NCBI GenBank assembly: GCA_031414415.1
Contig: JANNVK010000148.1
Location: 28,961 to 92,960 of the forward strand
Length of the DNA stretch: 64,000 nt
Origin: JANNVK01 sp031414415
Lineage (GTDB): Bacteria; Acidobacteriota; Blastocatellia; Pyrinomonadales; Pyrinomonadaceae
Direction of reading: 5' to 3'
Positions 24,224-32,134 of this stretch are shown piece by piece. The position numbers and the translations under genes are program-made. Below the pieces are notes generated by a model. It was given only the letters and a program-made list of their open reading frames with translations, was not told the DNA's origin and searched no databases. Position 1 is the first letter of the stretch, and the number at the start of each line of letters is the position of its first letter.

Positions 24224-25420
24224 ATGACAAACAGACCACTTAAAGGCTTAAAAGTATTGGAAATGGGGCAGCTTCTGGCGGGACCATTTTGTGCTTCGCA
24301 ACTGGCGGGATTTGGTGCGGAAGTTATCAAAATCGAGAAACCTAAAACGGGTGATCCGCTCAGAGTTTGGCGAAAATTGCACAAAGGAACATCTCTTTGG
24401 TGGCTTTCAATGGGACGCAACAAAAAATCTATTACGCTTGATATGACCAACCCGAAAGGGCAGGAAATCGCCCGAAAACTTGCGGCGAAAGTTGATATTT
24501 TACTTGAAAATTTCAAGCCCGGAACGATGGAAAAATGGGGAATGGGTTATGAAGAACTTAAAGCCATAAATAAAGGAATAATTATGGTTAGAGTTTCAGG
24601 TTGGGGACAAACCGGACCTTATTCGTCACGTCCGGGTTATGCAAATGTCGCTGAAGGCGTTGGCGGAATGAGGTTTACGACTGGTTATCCAGATCGTCCG
24701 CCGGTTCGCACAGGAACTTCGATTGGTGATACTTTGGCTGGAATGCACGCGGCACTCGGAGCGTTGACGGCGGTTTATCATCGCGACGTGAATGGCGGCG
24801 AAGGGCAAGTTGTTGATGTGGCGATTTACGAATCAATTTTCAATATGATGGAATCTACGCTTGCCGAATACGACAAACTCGGCGTGATTCGTGAGCGGAC
24901 AGGTGCAAAACTCGAAGGCATTGTCCCGACTTCAACTTATCCGACCAAAGACGACAAGTTCATCATCATTGGCGGAAATGGTGATTCAATTTACAGGCGT
25001 TTGATGACCAAAATCGGACGACCCGAATTTGCCGAACACGCCGAAATGCAAGACAACGCCGGTCGAGTTGGACACGAAGCCGAAATTGACAAAGCGATTA
25101 CCGATTGGACGCTAACTCAAACATACGATGAGGCTTACGCCGCGATGCTCGAAGCCGAAGTTCCGTGTGGACCGGTTTATTCAATCGCAGAAATCGTCAA
25201 AGATGAGCAATATATCGCTCGCGGAATTTTTGAAGAAGTTGAAATCGAACCCGGTGATAATGTAAAAATTCCCGCTGTTTTGCCAAAATTAACCGCAACT
25301 CCCGGCGGAACAGATTGGATCGGTCCAAAACTCGGCGAACATAACGAAGAAATCTATCGCGGATTTTTGGAAATGTCGCAGAGTGAATATGAGGATTTGA
25401 TTGCGAATGAAATTATTTAA
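24224..25420 (+). CDS. CaiB/BaiF family III CoA-transferase
   Basis: A 398-residue enzyme. It opens PLKGLKVLEMGQLLAGPFCA, SQLAGFGAEVIKIEKPKTGD, and has GTSIGDTLAGMHAALGAL, in which the Asp is the nucleophile that carries the acyl group. Family III enzymes move CoA between organic acids without ping-pong release. Downstream, after an inserted toxin-antitoxin pair, is HMG-CoA lyase, which suggests a succinyl-CoA:3-hydroxy-3-methylglutarate or similar branched-chain acid CoA-transferase; that is inference from context. Confidence 0.9.
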   Translation: MTNRPLKGLKVLEMGQLLAGPFCASQLAGFGAEVIKIEKPKTGDPLRVWRKLHKGTSLWWLSMGRNKKSITLDMTNPKGQEIARKLAAKVDILLENFKPGTMEKWGMGYEELKAINKGIIMVRVSGWGQTGPYSSRPGYANVAEGVGGMRFTTGYPDRPPVRTGTSIGDTLAGMHAALGALTAVYHRDVNGGEGQVVDVAIYESIFNMMESTLAEYDKLGVIRERTGAKLEGIVPTSTYPTKDDKFIIIGGNGDSIYRRLMTKIGRPEFAEHAEMQDNAGRVGHEAEIDKAITDWTLTQTYDEAYAAMLEAEVPCGPVYSIAEIVKDEQYIARGIFEEVEIEPGDNVKIPAVLPKLTATPGGTDWIGPKLGEHNEEIYRGFLEMSQSEYEDLIANEII

Positions 25421-25423
25421 GAA

Positions 25424-25705
25424 ATGATTTATACACTTAATGGCGAGGAATTTGAATGGGACGAAGAAAAATATGCTGTCAATTTACGGAAACATCAAGT
25501 AAAATTTGAGGAAGCAGCAGAAGTTTTCTTTGACCCTGAACAACAATTTGGTGATGCTTCGGTCAAAGAAGAAATTCGTGACTACGCTATCGGGTATTCT
25601 TGGTCAAATCGAATGTTATTAGTTGTTTATGTTGAAAGAGGCTGGCGGACACGAATCATTTCGGCACGCACGGCAAGTTCGCACGAGAGAAAAGATTATG
25701 AGTAA
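25424..25705 (+). CDS. brnT: BrnT-family ribonuclease toxin
   Basis: A 93-residue protein with the BrnT pattern: EFEWDEEKYAVNLRKHQVKF at the N-terminus, then EEAAEVFFDP, then RDYAIGYSWSNRMLLVVYVE and the C-terminal RIISARTASSHERKDYE. BrnT is a RelE-fold ribonuclease that blocks translation and is neutralised by BrnA. The gene begins 3 bp after the CoA-transferase stop and overlaps the antitoxin by 8 bp. Confidence 0.9.
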   Translation: MIYTLNGEEFEWDEEKYAVNLRKHQVKFEEAAEVFFDPEQQFGDASVKEEIRDYAIGYSWSNRMLLVVYVERGWRTRIISARTASSHERKDYE

Positions 25706-25976
25706 TAGAAAAGAAATTGTTACCGAAGAAGGCTTTGTTTTGAAACCTTATCCGCGTGAAACAAGAGAGGTTTCAGTAAATATTTCGGTTGATACGATAG
25801 AGCTATTGGAAAAAAAAGCTAAAGAGCGAGATATGCCGTTGAAAGCTCTAATTAAATTCTTTATCAGTCAAGGTTTACGGCAAGAAATGACTCCGCAAGA
25901 ATCAAGCGAACTTTTCAGAAAACGTATGAAATCGAGAAAAGGTGTTAAAGAACTAGAAGCCGATTTAGTTGCCTAA
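25698..25976 (+). CDS. BrnA-like antitoxin
   Basis: A 92-residue protein whose ATG lies within the last codons of brnT. The middle, REVSVNISVDTIELLEKKA, and MPLKALIKFFISQGLRQEM form a ribbon-helix-helix DNA-binding unit as in BrnA/CopG antitoxins. The C-terminus is charged. It should bind BrnT and repress the pair's promoter. The pair lies between the CoA-transferase and HMG-CoA lyase genes with no gap for a separate promoter downstream, so the lyase may be co-transcribed with it. Confidence 0.8.
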   Translation: MSNRKEIVTEEGFVLKPYPRETREVSVNISVDTIELLEKKAKERDMPLKALIKFFISQGLRQEMTPQESSELFRKRMKSRKGVKELEADLVA

Positions 25977-25984
25977 CTTGATTT

Positions 25985-26869
25985 ATGAATTTACCCAAAC
26001 AAGTTGAAATAGTTGAAGTTAGTCCGCGTGACGGTTTGCAAATGTTGCCGAATTTTGTGCCGACGGCGGATAAAATTAAACTCATAAATCTCGCCAAAGA
26101 TGCAGGTTTCAAACGTATTGAAGCTGTTTCGTTTGTCTCGCCGAAACACGTTCCACAGATGGCAGATGCGAGCGAGATTCTAGTTGCGATTGGCGATGAT
26201 CCGAATATTGATGAAGTTGGACTTGCGTTAAATGAACGCGGTTACAAGGCTGCGATTGAGGCGAAAGTTGATTGGATTTGCTACGTTATGGCGGCGACCG
26301 AAACGATGTCGCTCAAAAATGCCAACACCACGATTGCCGATGGTTTAGCAATGACGAAAAATTGCATCGCGGACGCACACAAAGCAGGCGTAAAAGTTCG
26401 TGCGTCAATCGCCGTAACTTGGGTTTGTCCTTATGAAGGCGATGTGCCGAAACAGCGTGTTTTGGAGATCACAAAAGAATTAGTTGAAGCCGGTGCTGAC
26501 GAAATTGCTTATAACGATACGGTCGGTCGGGCTGTGCCAAATGATGTTTTTGAACTTTGCAATCAAGCGAAACAACTCTTTCCAAATCAACAGTTTGCGG
26601 CACATTTTCACGATACAAATTTTACGGCTTTAGCAAATATTTATGCGGCTATGACGGCTGGTTGGAATATTTTTGATTCATCAGCGGGCGGACTCGGCGG
26701 TTGTCCTTTTGCGGTTGGAGCAAGCGGAAATGTTGCGACTGAAAAGGTTTTGTGGCTGATGAATAAAATGAATATTGAGACGGGAATTGATTTGGAAAAG
26801 CTGAAGATTTGTTCGGATTTTGCAAGAGAAATTGAGTCAAAGGCAAAAGCAGTTTTAGCCACGAATTAA
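25985..26869 (+). CDS. Hydroxymethylglutaryl-CoA lyase
   Basis: A 294-residue TIM-barrel enzyme that splits HMG-CoA into acetyl-CoA and acetoacetate, the last step of leucine breakdown. Motifs: VEIVEVSPRDGLQMLPNFVP (the metal-binding Asp and the catalytic R-D-G), FAAHFHDTNFTALANIYAA (HxH metal site) and SSAGGLGGCPFAVGASGNVA, the lyase signature with the catalytic Cys. The last four residues and stop (LATN, then TAA) are supplied by the edge of a dispersed CACGAA repeat beginning at about 26855, so the gene's 3' end has been replaced or trimmed by that element. Confidence 0.93.
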   Translation: MNLPKQVEIVEVSPRDGLQMLPNFVPTADKIKLINLAKDAGFKRIEAVSFVSPKHVPQMADASEILVAIGDDPNIDEVGLALNERGYKAAIEAKVDWICYVMAATETMSLKNANTTIADGLAMTKNCIADAHKAGVKVRASIAVTWVCPYEGDVPKQRVLEITKELVEAGADEIAYNDTVGRAVPNDVFELCNQAKQLFPNQQFAAHFHDTNFTALANIYAAMTAGWNIFDSSAGGLGGCPFAVGASGNVATEKVLWLMNKMNIETGIDLEKLKICSDFAREIESKAKAVLATN

Positions 26870-27001
26870 CACGAAAAGACACGAATAAAACGAAGAAAAA
26901 AACAAAGAATAGAACAAAAAATAAAGAATAAAACATAGATAGAACACAAAATAAAAGCAATTAAAATAATTTGTGAAAATTAGTGTAAATTTGTGGCAAA
27001 A
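26855..27001. repeat. Palindromic TTTAGCCACGAATT-type repeat between two genes
   Basis: It opens TTTAGCCACGAATTAACACG, inside the last codons of the lyase gene, and closes TTAGTGTAAATTTGTGGCAA just before the aldehyde dehydrogenase start. The core is A-rich with AAAATAAAG units. It belongs to the family at 18688-18966. Confidence 0.85.
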
Positions 27002-27007
27002 ATTCTT

Positions 27008-28459
27008 ATGAAACAAATATTTCATTACATAGACGGCGAAAGTGTTGCTTCAAAATCGGGCAAAACTTTTTTGTCGGAAAACCCTGCGAACGAAGAAACT
27101 ATTGCCGAAGTTGCATTTGGCGATGCGGAAGATGTTAATTTGGCGGTTGAATCTGCCGAAACAGCTTTTCAAACTTGGAAAAACGTTACGCCACTCGAAC
27201 GTGGGAAATTGCTGTATAAAGTTGCCGATAAATTGCTTGAACGCCGCGAAGAATTTGCCCTCGCTGAAACAGAAGATTCAGGCAAAACTTTTCAGTCAAA
27301 TTTGAATATTGACGTGCCTTTCTGTTCCGATTTTTTTCGATATTACGCAGGTGCGGCTGACAAACTGCGAACGCCTGTTCCGAACAACGAATATGGCACG
27401 CATCGTTACGCTACTCGTGAACCTTACGGCGTAATTGGGGCGATTGCACCTTGGAATTTCCCGCTTGTAATGGTAACTTTGAAACTCTCGGCGGCACTCG
27501 CTTGCGGAAATACGGTTGTGATGAAAATGGCGGAACAAACGCCTGCAACTGTAACTATGTTGGCGAAATTATTGGTGGAAGTTGGTGTGCCTAAAGGAGT
27601 TGTCAATGTTGTCCACGGCGACGGAACAACTGGGCAACATCTTGTTCATCATCCGAAGGTAAAGAAAATTGCGTTTACAGGTTCGTCAGCCATCGGTAAA
27701 TTATTGGGCGAGCAAACAGGGCGAATGACCAAACCTGCGTTGCTCGAAATGGGCGGAAAATCCGCAAATATTATCTTTGCCGATGCCGATATTGACCTTG
27801 CCGTGAACGGAATTTTGCAATCGAGTTTGGGCAATAACGGACAATTTTGCCTCGCCGCAAGTCGCGTTTTGATTGATGAAAAAATCGCTGATGAAGTTAC
27901 CGCAAAAGTTGTTGAAAAAGCTAAGAAAATTAAGGTTGGAAATCCGATGGATTCGAGTTCAAATGTCGGACCAATTATTTCCCGCAAGCAAATGGAACGA
28001 GTTTTAAGTTACATCGAAATCGGTAAAAACGAAGGTGCGGAAGTTGCGACAGGCGGCAACAGAATCGGCGACAAAGGCTATTTTGTTGAACCCACAGTTT
28101 TTACAAAAATGACTCCAAACATGCGTATTTGGCGTGAAGAAATTTTTGGTCCGGTCGTGGGAATTACAACTTTTTCAGACGAAGAAGAAGCCGTAAACCT
28201 AGCAAATGACAGCGATTACGGGCTTGGTTCATATTTCTGGACAAACGATTTAAACAGAATGCACAGAGTTTCAAATGCAATGGATTCGGGCTTGGTTTTC
28301 GTCAATATGCCTGCTTATATGACACCAATGATGCCCGCCGGAATTAGAAATCTGAGCGGAACAGGACAGAATTTCGGACTTGAAGCGTTAGAAAATTATA
28401 CTAAGTTAAAAGGAATTTACGTTAATTATAGTGGAAAGATTTTTCCGTGGCTTACTTAA
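27008..28459 (+). CDS. NAD(P)-dependent aldehyde dehydrogenase
   Basis: A 483-residue enzyme. GAIAPWNFPLVMVTLKLS, IAFTGSSAIGKLLGEQ (nucleotide loop), LEMGGKSANIIF (catalytic Glu) and NNGQFCLAASRVLID (catalytic Cys) are all present. The layout is that of betaine-aldehyde/aminomuconate-semialdehyde type dehydrogenases, but substrate cannot be fixed. I used the ATG at 27008 (MKQIFHYIDGESV); the longer frame begins inside the repeat upstream. Confidence 0.9.
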   Translation: MKQIFHYIDGESVASKSGKTFLSENPANEETIAEVAFGDAEDVNLAVESAETAFQTWKNVTPLERGKLLYKVADKLLERREEFALAETEDSGKTFQSNLNIDVPFCSDFFRYYAGAADKLRTPVPNNEYGTHRYATREPYGVIGAIAPWNFPLVMVTLKLSAALACGNTVVMKMAEQTPATVTMLAKLLVEVGVPKGVVNVVHGDGTTGQHLVHHPKVKKIAFTGSSAIGKLLGEQTGRMTKPALLEMGGKSANIIFADADIDLAVNGILQSSLGNNGQFCLAASRVLIDEKIADEVTAKVVEKAKKIKVGNPMDSSSNVGPIISRKQMERVLSYIEIGKNEGAEVATGGNRIGDKGYFVEPTVFTKMTPNMRIWREEIFGPVVGITTFSDEEEAVNLANDSDYGLGSYFWTNDLNRMHRVSNAMDSGLVFVNMPAYMTPMMPAGIRNLSGTGQNFGLEALENYTKLKGIYVNYSGKIFPWLT

Positions 28460-28461
28460 TA

Positions 28462-28530
28462 ATTTAAGATTTCAAATTCCAGATTTCAAATTAATTTAGA
28501 ATCTGGAATCTGGAATCTGGAACTTACTAT
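28462..28530. repeat. Tandem GAATCTGGAATCTG low-complexity repeat
   Basis: The gap after the dehydrogenase gene consists of AAGATTTCAAATTCCAGATT-like text followed by AATCTGGAATCTGGAATCTG, a short-unit tandem repeat. It leaves no room for a terminator. Confidence 0.7.
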
Positions 28531-28541
28531 TTAGAGAATAT

Positions 28542-28988
28542 ATGAGCGAAACAAAACAAGCAGTCGAATTTCCGGTATTTTTGCGACATAACGGAGTTTG
28601 GGAAGGAACATACACCTTAATTGATGCTAAAACGGGTAAAATTCTTGATCATCATCAAAGCAAATTAACTTGTAAAACTAATGGAATTGACGAATATTCG
28701 CAACAAAATGTTTATACTTGGGCGGATGGAAAGGTTGAAACTAAAGAGTTTCCGGGCGAATTGAAAGACGGTTGGTTGAAATTTGACAATCCGCGTTTGA
28801 AAGGTGCGTCAACCGAAGTTGATGAGGATTGTATCTTTTTGACTTGGGTTTATAAAGACCAACCAAATAACAAATTTGTCGAAATAATCACGCTTGAATC
28901 AGATACGCATCGGTGCCGGACGTGGCAACATTTTGAAGATGGAGTTTTTGCAAAATTAACCGTGATTGACGAACACAAAGTTGCTTAA
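28542..28988 (+). CDS. Lipocalin-like protein (DUF3598 type)
   Basis: A 148-residue beta-rich protein. FPVFLRHNGVWEGTYTLIDA at the start and the later CRTWQHFEDGVFAKLTVIDE match the small lipocalin-like DUF3598 family, which forms a ligand-binding beta-barrel. No signal peptide is present, so the location is cytosolic. Ligand and role are unknown. It is convergent with the pseudouridine synthase and overlaps it by 4 bp. Confidence 0.7.
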   Translation: MSETKQAVEFPVFLRHNGVWEGTYTLIDAKTGKILDHHQSKLTCKTNGIDEYSQQNVYTWADGKVETKEFPGELKDGWLKFDNPRLKGASTEVDEDCIFLTWVYKDQPNNKFVEIITLESDTHRCRTWQHFEDGVFAKLTVIDEHKVA

Positions 28989-29830
28989 TTTCTTGTCGGT
29001 TTCGCAACGCCACGTTTGGGTTTTCTTGGCACCAAACTTCGTGAATGTTTTGCCGGTTTATTTTTGGCAGATGCGGCTTTTAATGCGTTGGCTTCTTCTT
29101 GTTTTGGTGTGCGTCTTCGGAGAAAATCTTTAACATCTTTTTCTAAAAGCACTCGAAAAGAACCAATCGGCATTCCTTCATCTGTCAGATTTCCGATAGA
29201 AATTCGACGAAGTTTAACAACGCTATGGGCGACTAAATCAAACATTTTTCTGATTTGAAGATTGTGTCCTTCAAAAAGTGTAACCACATACCAGCCGTTA
29301 GTTTTTGTTGATTCTAGAACTTTTATTTCGCACGGCGAAGTCTTAAATCCGTCTTCAAGAACTGTTCCGCGACGCAATTTGTTAAGCGAAACTTCGGGCA
29401 AAATCCCTTTAGTTTTTACTTCGTAAATTTTTGGAATTGTCTTTGAAGCCAAAACAAAGTTAGTAAATTCTCCGTCGTTGGTCAATAAAATCAAGCCTTC
29501 TGTTTGATAATCGAGCCGACCTACGGGATGAAGTTTTCCAAATTTTTTCGGGATAAAATCCGTCACAAGTTTGCGTTTTTTCTCGTCAGCAACGCTTGAT
29601 AAAACACCTTTTGGTTTGTTGAGAAGAATATAAGTTGGCTCGTGCTTTTCAATTTTGATATTAATGAGCTTTCCATTGACTTTAATGTGGTCAACTTCGT
29701 GGTCAGCTTTTGTGCCAAGAATTGCACGTTCGCCATTTACGGTTACGCGACCGTTAATAATCAATTCTTCGGCTTGTCTTCGCGACGCAATTCCTGCTTG
29801 GGCAATAAGTTTTTGTAATCTTTCCTGCAT
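28985..29830 (-). CDS. rluB: RsuA/RluB-family pseudouridine synthase
   Basis: A 281-residue protein: an S4 RNA-binding domain (RLQKLIAQAGIASRRQAEEL, VTVNGERA) followed by the catalytic core YILLNKPKGVLSS and GRLDYQTEGLILLTND, where the Asp is the nucleophile. NLQIRKMFDLVAHSVVKL is the C-terminal RNA contact typical of RluB/RluE/RsuA. It most likely modifies one uridine of 23S rRNA. The C-terminal 40 residues are Lys/Arg-rich and disordered. It is convergent with the DUF3598 gene by 4 bp overlap. Confidence 0.92.
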   Translation of the reverse strand: MQERLQKLIAQAGIASRRQAEELIINGRVTVNGERAILGTKADHEVDHIKVNGKLINIKIEKHEPTYILLNKPKGVLSSVADEKKRKLVTDFIPKKFGKLHPVGRLDYQTEGLILLTNDGEFTNFVLASKTIPKIYEVKTKGILPEVSLNKLRRGTVLEDGFKTSPCEIKVLESTKTNGWYVVTLFEGHNLQIRKMFDLVAHSVVKLRRISIGNLTDEGMPIGSFRVLLEKDVKDFLRRRTPKQEEANALKAASAKNKPAKHSRSLVPRKPKRGVAKPTRN

Positions 29831-29842
29831 AAAGAATGTAGT

Positions 29843-30391
29843 TTAGCTTATTTCAAGCGAGTTATCATCTTCGAGTTCGAAAAAGGTTGCGGTTGAAGGC
29901 ATTTGCTTGTTCATAAAAAGATTTGTTTCAAAGACAAACTTACGCTTAAATTCTTCAGAATGACTTTCGAGCGATGAAATTTTTATAACTTCACCGTCAA
30001 TTAATTCCATTCCGAGCAACCAAATCGGGTCGCCTTCATCATCTTTTTCCTCAATTAAAAAAAACTGTGATATTTCGTTAAATGTGTATTTCTCTGCAGA
30101 CTTACCGGAAACGCCAAATCGTTGTAAATAGACGGTTTCATTAAGATTATTGATTGTTATTTTGGTAATTGGTGAGCGATAAAAAAACCAACATCCGGCT
30201 GAAACCCCAATCATTCCCATTAAAAATGCGAGGAAAATTTTATAAAATTCTATCTGGTGATAATTTGTAAAACCGCCGAGCGAACCGTAAACGACAATTC
30301 CGCCGATACTCGCGAAAAATAAGCCGATAATCCACATACAACCTGGAGTTTCTCTGATAATTAATTCGTTTTGAGTTTGAAAACTTTTCAT
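29843..30391 (-). CDS. Hypothetical two-helix membrane protein
   Basis: A 182-residue protein (or 185 from an earlier start at 30400). Two hydrophobic segments, WIIGLFFASIGGIVVYGSLG and IFLAFLMGMIGVSAGCWFFY, form a hairpin in the membrane; the remainder is a soluble beta-rich domain. I do not recognise a family. It sits between rluB and scpB on the same strand with short gaps, so it may be part of their transcript. Confidence 0.7.
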   Translation of the reverse strand: MKSFQTQNELIIRETPGCMWIIGLFFASIGGIVVYGSLGGFTNYHQIEFYKIFLAFLMGMIGVSAGCWFFYRSPITKITINNLNETVYLQRFGVSGKSAEKYTFNEISQFFLIEEKDDEGDPIWLLGMELIDGEVIKISSLESHSEEFKRKFVFETNLFMNKQMPSTATFFELEDDNSLEIS

Positions 30392-30432
30392 CTCAAACAA
30401 ATTATATCAATTTGGGAGTATTGATTGGAAGA

Positions 30433-30996
30433 TTAATTTGCGAGGTCTTCAAAATCTTCGAAACTCGGAAGCTCTGACAAATCTTTTAGTCCAAATTGCA
30501 ATAAAAAATCTTTTGAAGTGCCGTAAAGCATCGGCTTACCGACAGTTTCTTTTCTGCCTTTTGAAATAATAAGTCGTTTATCGAGCAACGTTTTGATTGA
30601 CGAAGAAGACTGCGTTCCGCGAATTTCGAGAATTTCGGGAACAGTAACCGGTTGTTTATATGCAATAACGGCAAGCGTTTCGAGTGCTGCGAGCGAAAGT
30701 TTCGCATTCGGGCGAGTTTTTAAAAACAGACGAACTTCTTCGTGATATTCAGTTTTAGTTGTAAATTGCCAACCGCCCGCAATTTCGCGAAGCGTCAAAC
30801 CACTTTCACGATTTGCGAGTTCGCTGACGAGATTTTCAATTGCCGCCGTGACAAATTCGATTTCCTCTGACAAAACTTCCGCCAAAATCTTTGCAGAAAT
30901 CGGCTCATCAGCCACAAAAATCAAGGCTTCTAAAACCGCTGTTAATTCAGAAATAGTGCGGACAATTTTCGGATTTTCAGTAATATTAGATAACAT
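30433..30996 (-). CDS. scpB: Segregation and condensation protein ScpB
   Basis: A 187-residue protein with two winged-helix domains: AVLEALIFVADEPISAKIL at the N-terminus and LAALETLAVIAYKQPVTVPEIL, followed by GTQSSSSIKTLLDKRLI, the ScpB signature. With ScpA it binds SMC to form the bacterial condensin complex, which compacts and segregates the chromosome. ScpA is not seen in this window; in many bacteria it lies just upstream, so the break in the pair is notable. It lies ~200 bp downstream of the SIMPL gene, separated by a repeat element. Confidence 0.93.
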   Translation of the reverse strand: MLSNITENPKIVRTISELTAVLEALIFVADEPISAKILAEVLSEEIEFVTAAIENLVSELANRESGLTLREIAGGWQFTTKTEYHEEVRLFLKTRPNAKLSLAALETLAVIAYKQPVTVPEILEIRGTQSSSSIKTLLDKRLIISKGRKETVGKPMLYGTSKDFLLQFGLKDLSELPSFEDFEDLAN

Positions 30997-31110
30997 AGTC
31001 GATTTGAAATCTTAACACAATCACTTAATTTTCCTCACTTCAGAACACGGAGCGATAGCGACTTGGCTTTTTGCAAATGTTAGCGAGCTTTTGCTTTGCA
31101 AAAAAAAGGC

Positions 31111-31194
31111 AGAACCGCGACCGCTAGGAAGCGTTATTAACGAACCGTAAGAACTTCGGATTCCAGAAAAACGCTCCTTTGCAGTCGCGGTTCT
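31111..31194. repeat. REP/MITE-like element with inverted ends, copy 1
   Basis: An 84-bp element with imperfect terminal inverted repeats: it starts AGAACCGCGACCGCTAGGAA and ends TTGCAGTCGCGGTTCT. The outer 11 bases match exactly in reverse complement. It lies immediately after the stop codon of the SIMPL gene (minus strand), and an equivalent copy lies after the STAND gene. Confidence 0.85.
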
Positions 31195-31199
31195 ACCTT

Positions 31200-31937
31200 T
31201 TAATTCACACCGAAGCTTATATTCACCACCGCTGTCATATCTTTATCAATCGACGAAGTATCACTGATGCCACCATCGGAAACATCGGTCGAATCCGCCG
31301 CGGTGATCTGCAAAACGCCCATTCGTGCTGAACGAACTGCACCGATACGATTTCCCGTGCTAGCTGCAATTTGCTCTGCACGCACTTTTGCCTCTTTCGC
31401 TGCTTCGCCGAGCATTTCGATCTTCAAATCGCCGAGAAGTGTGTAAAAATATTGCGGCGAATTGGATTCGATCAAGATTCCTTGATTTATGAGTTCCGTA
31501 GATTCGCGTGCGATCTGAGCGATTTTGTCCACTTCATTCGAACGCACCTCAACCATTTGAGTCAGCGAATAACCCGTGATTTCCGCTGTTTCGATTCCGC
31601 TTGCGTCACGTCGTTTTATTTTCGAAGTCGAAATCGAGGAAACTGTGATCTGATTTTCCGCGATTCCTTTCCCGATCAAATATTTCTTCACCAGCGGAAC
31701 ATTTTCCGTGAGCGAGCGATATGCATCAGCCAATTTCGTTGATTCAAATGAAACGCTCGCCGTCCAAACCACCAGATCTGATTTGATACGCTTCTTCGCC
31801 GCACCAGTAACCGTGATCGCTTCATCGCCTTTTTTCGAGTTCGAATAAAACCAACCAAATATCAACGACGAAATCACCAGCCCGATCGCCAAAGCCACGC
31901 CAGAATTAAACCAATTACCATTTTTCTCAAAACTCAT
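31200..31937 (-). CDS. SIMPL-domain (DUF541) protein
   Basis: A 245-residue protein with an N-terminal membrane helix (SGVALAIGLVISSLIFGWFY) that should anchor it facing the periplasm. The SIMPL domain follows: AITVTGAAKKRIKSDLVVWT, SVSFESTKLADAYRSL, and later EAAKEAKVRAEQIAASTGNR, the family pattern. The domain forms oligomeric rings in some bacteria; function is unclear and has been linked to oxidative stress and signalling. GGGAGG lies seven bases before the ATG. The stop codon abuts the repeat element at 31111-31194. Confidence 0.87.
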   Translation of the reverse strand: MSFEKNGNWFNSGVALAIGLVISSLIFGWFYSNSKKGDEAITVTGAAKKRIKSDLVVWTASVSFESTKLADAYRSLTENVPLVKKYLIGKGIAENQITVSSISTSKIKRRDASGIETAEITGYSLTQMVEVRSNEVDKIAQIARESTELINQGILIESNSPQYFYTLLGDLKIEMLGEAAKEAKVRAEQIAASTGNRIGAVRSARMGVLQITAADSTDVSDGGISDTSSIDKDMTAVVNISFGVN

Positions 31938-32048
31938 CTAATTTTCCTCCCGCAACTAAACCTAGAATGCGATTAAATCACGAAACGAAGAAAATCTATG
32001 TGCGATAAGTCACAGGAACGATATGTGGAAATCCACATCGAAAACGCT

Positions 32049-32130
32049 AGAACCGCGACCGCTAGGAAGCGTCGGCGATGAATCGAAGTTCTTTGGTAAC
32101 TGAAAAACGCTCATTCGCAGTCGCGTTTCT
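32049..32130. repeat. REP/MITE-like element with inverted ends, copy 2
   Basis: An 82-bp copy of the element at 31111-31194, in the same orientation: AGAACCGCGACCGCTAGGAA at the left and TTCGCAGTCGCGTTTCT at the right, with the interior diverged. It begins four bases from the stop codon of the STAND gene. Both elements thus lie directly at gene 3' ends, so they may act as 3'-end hairpins. Confidence 0.85.
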
Positions 32131-32134
32131 GCCT

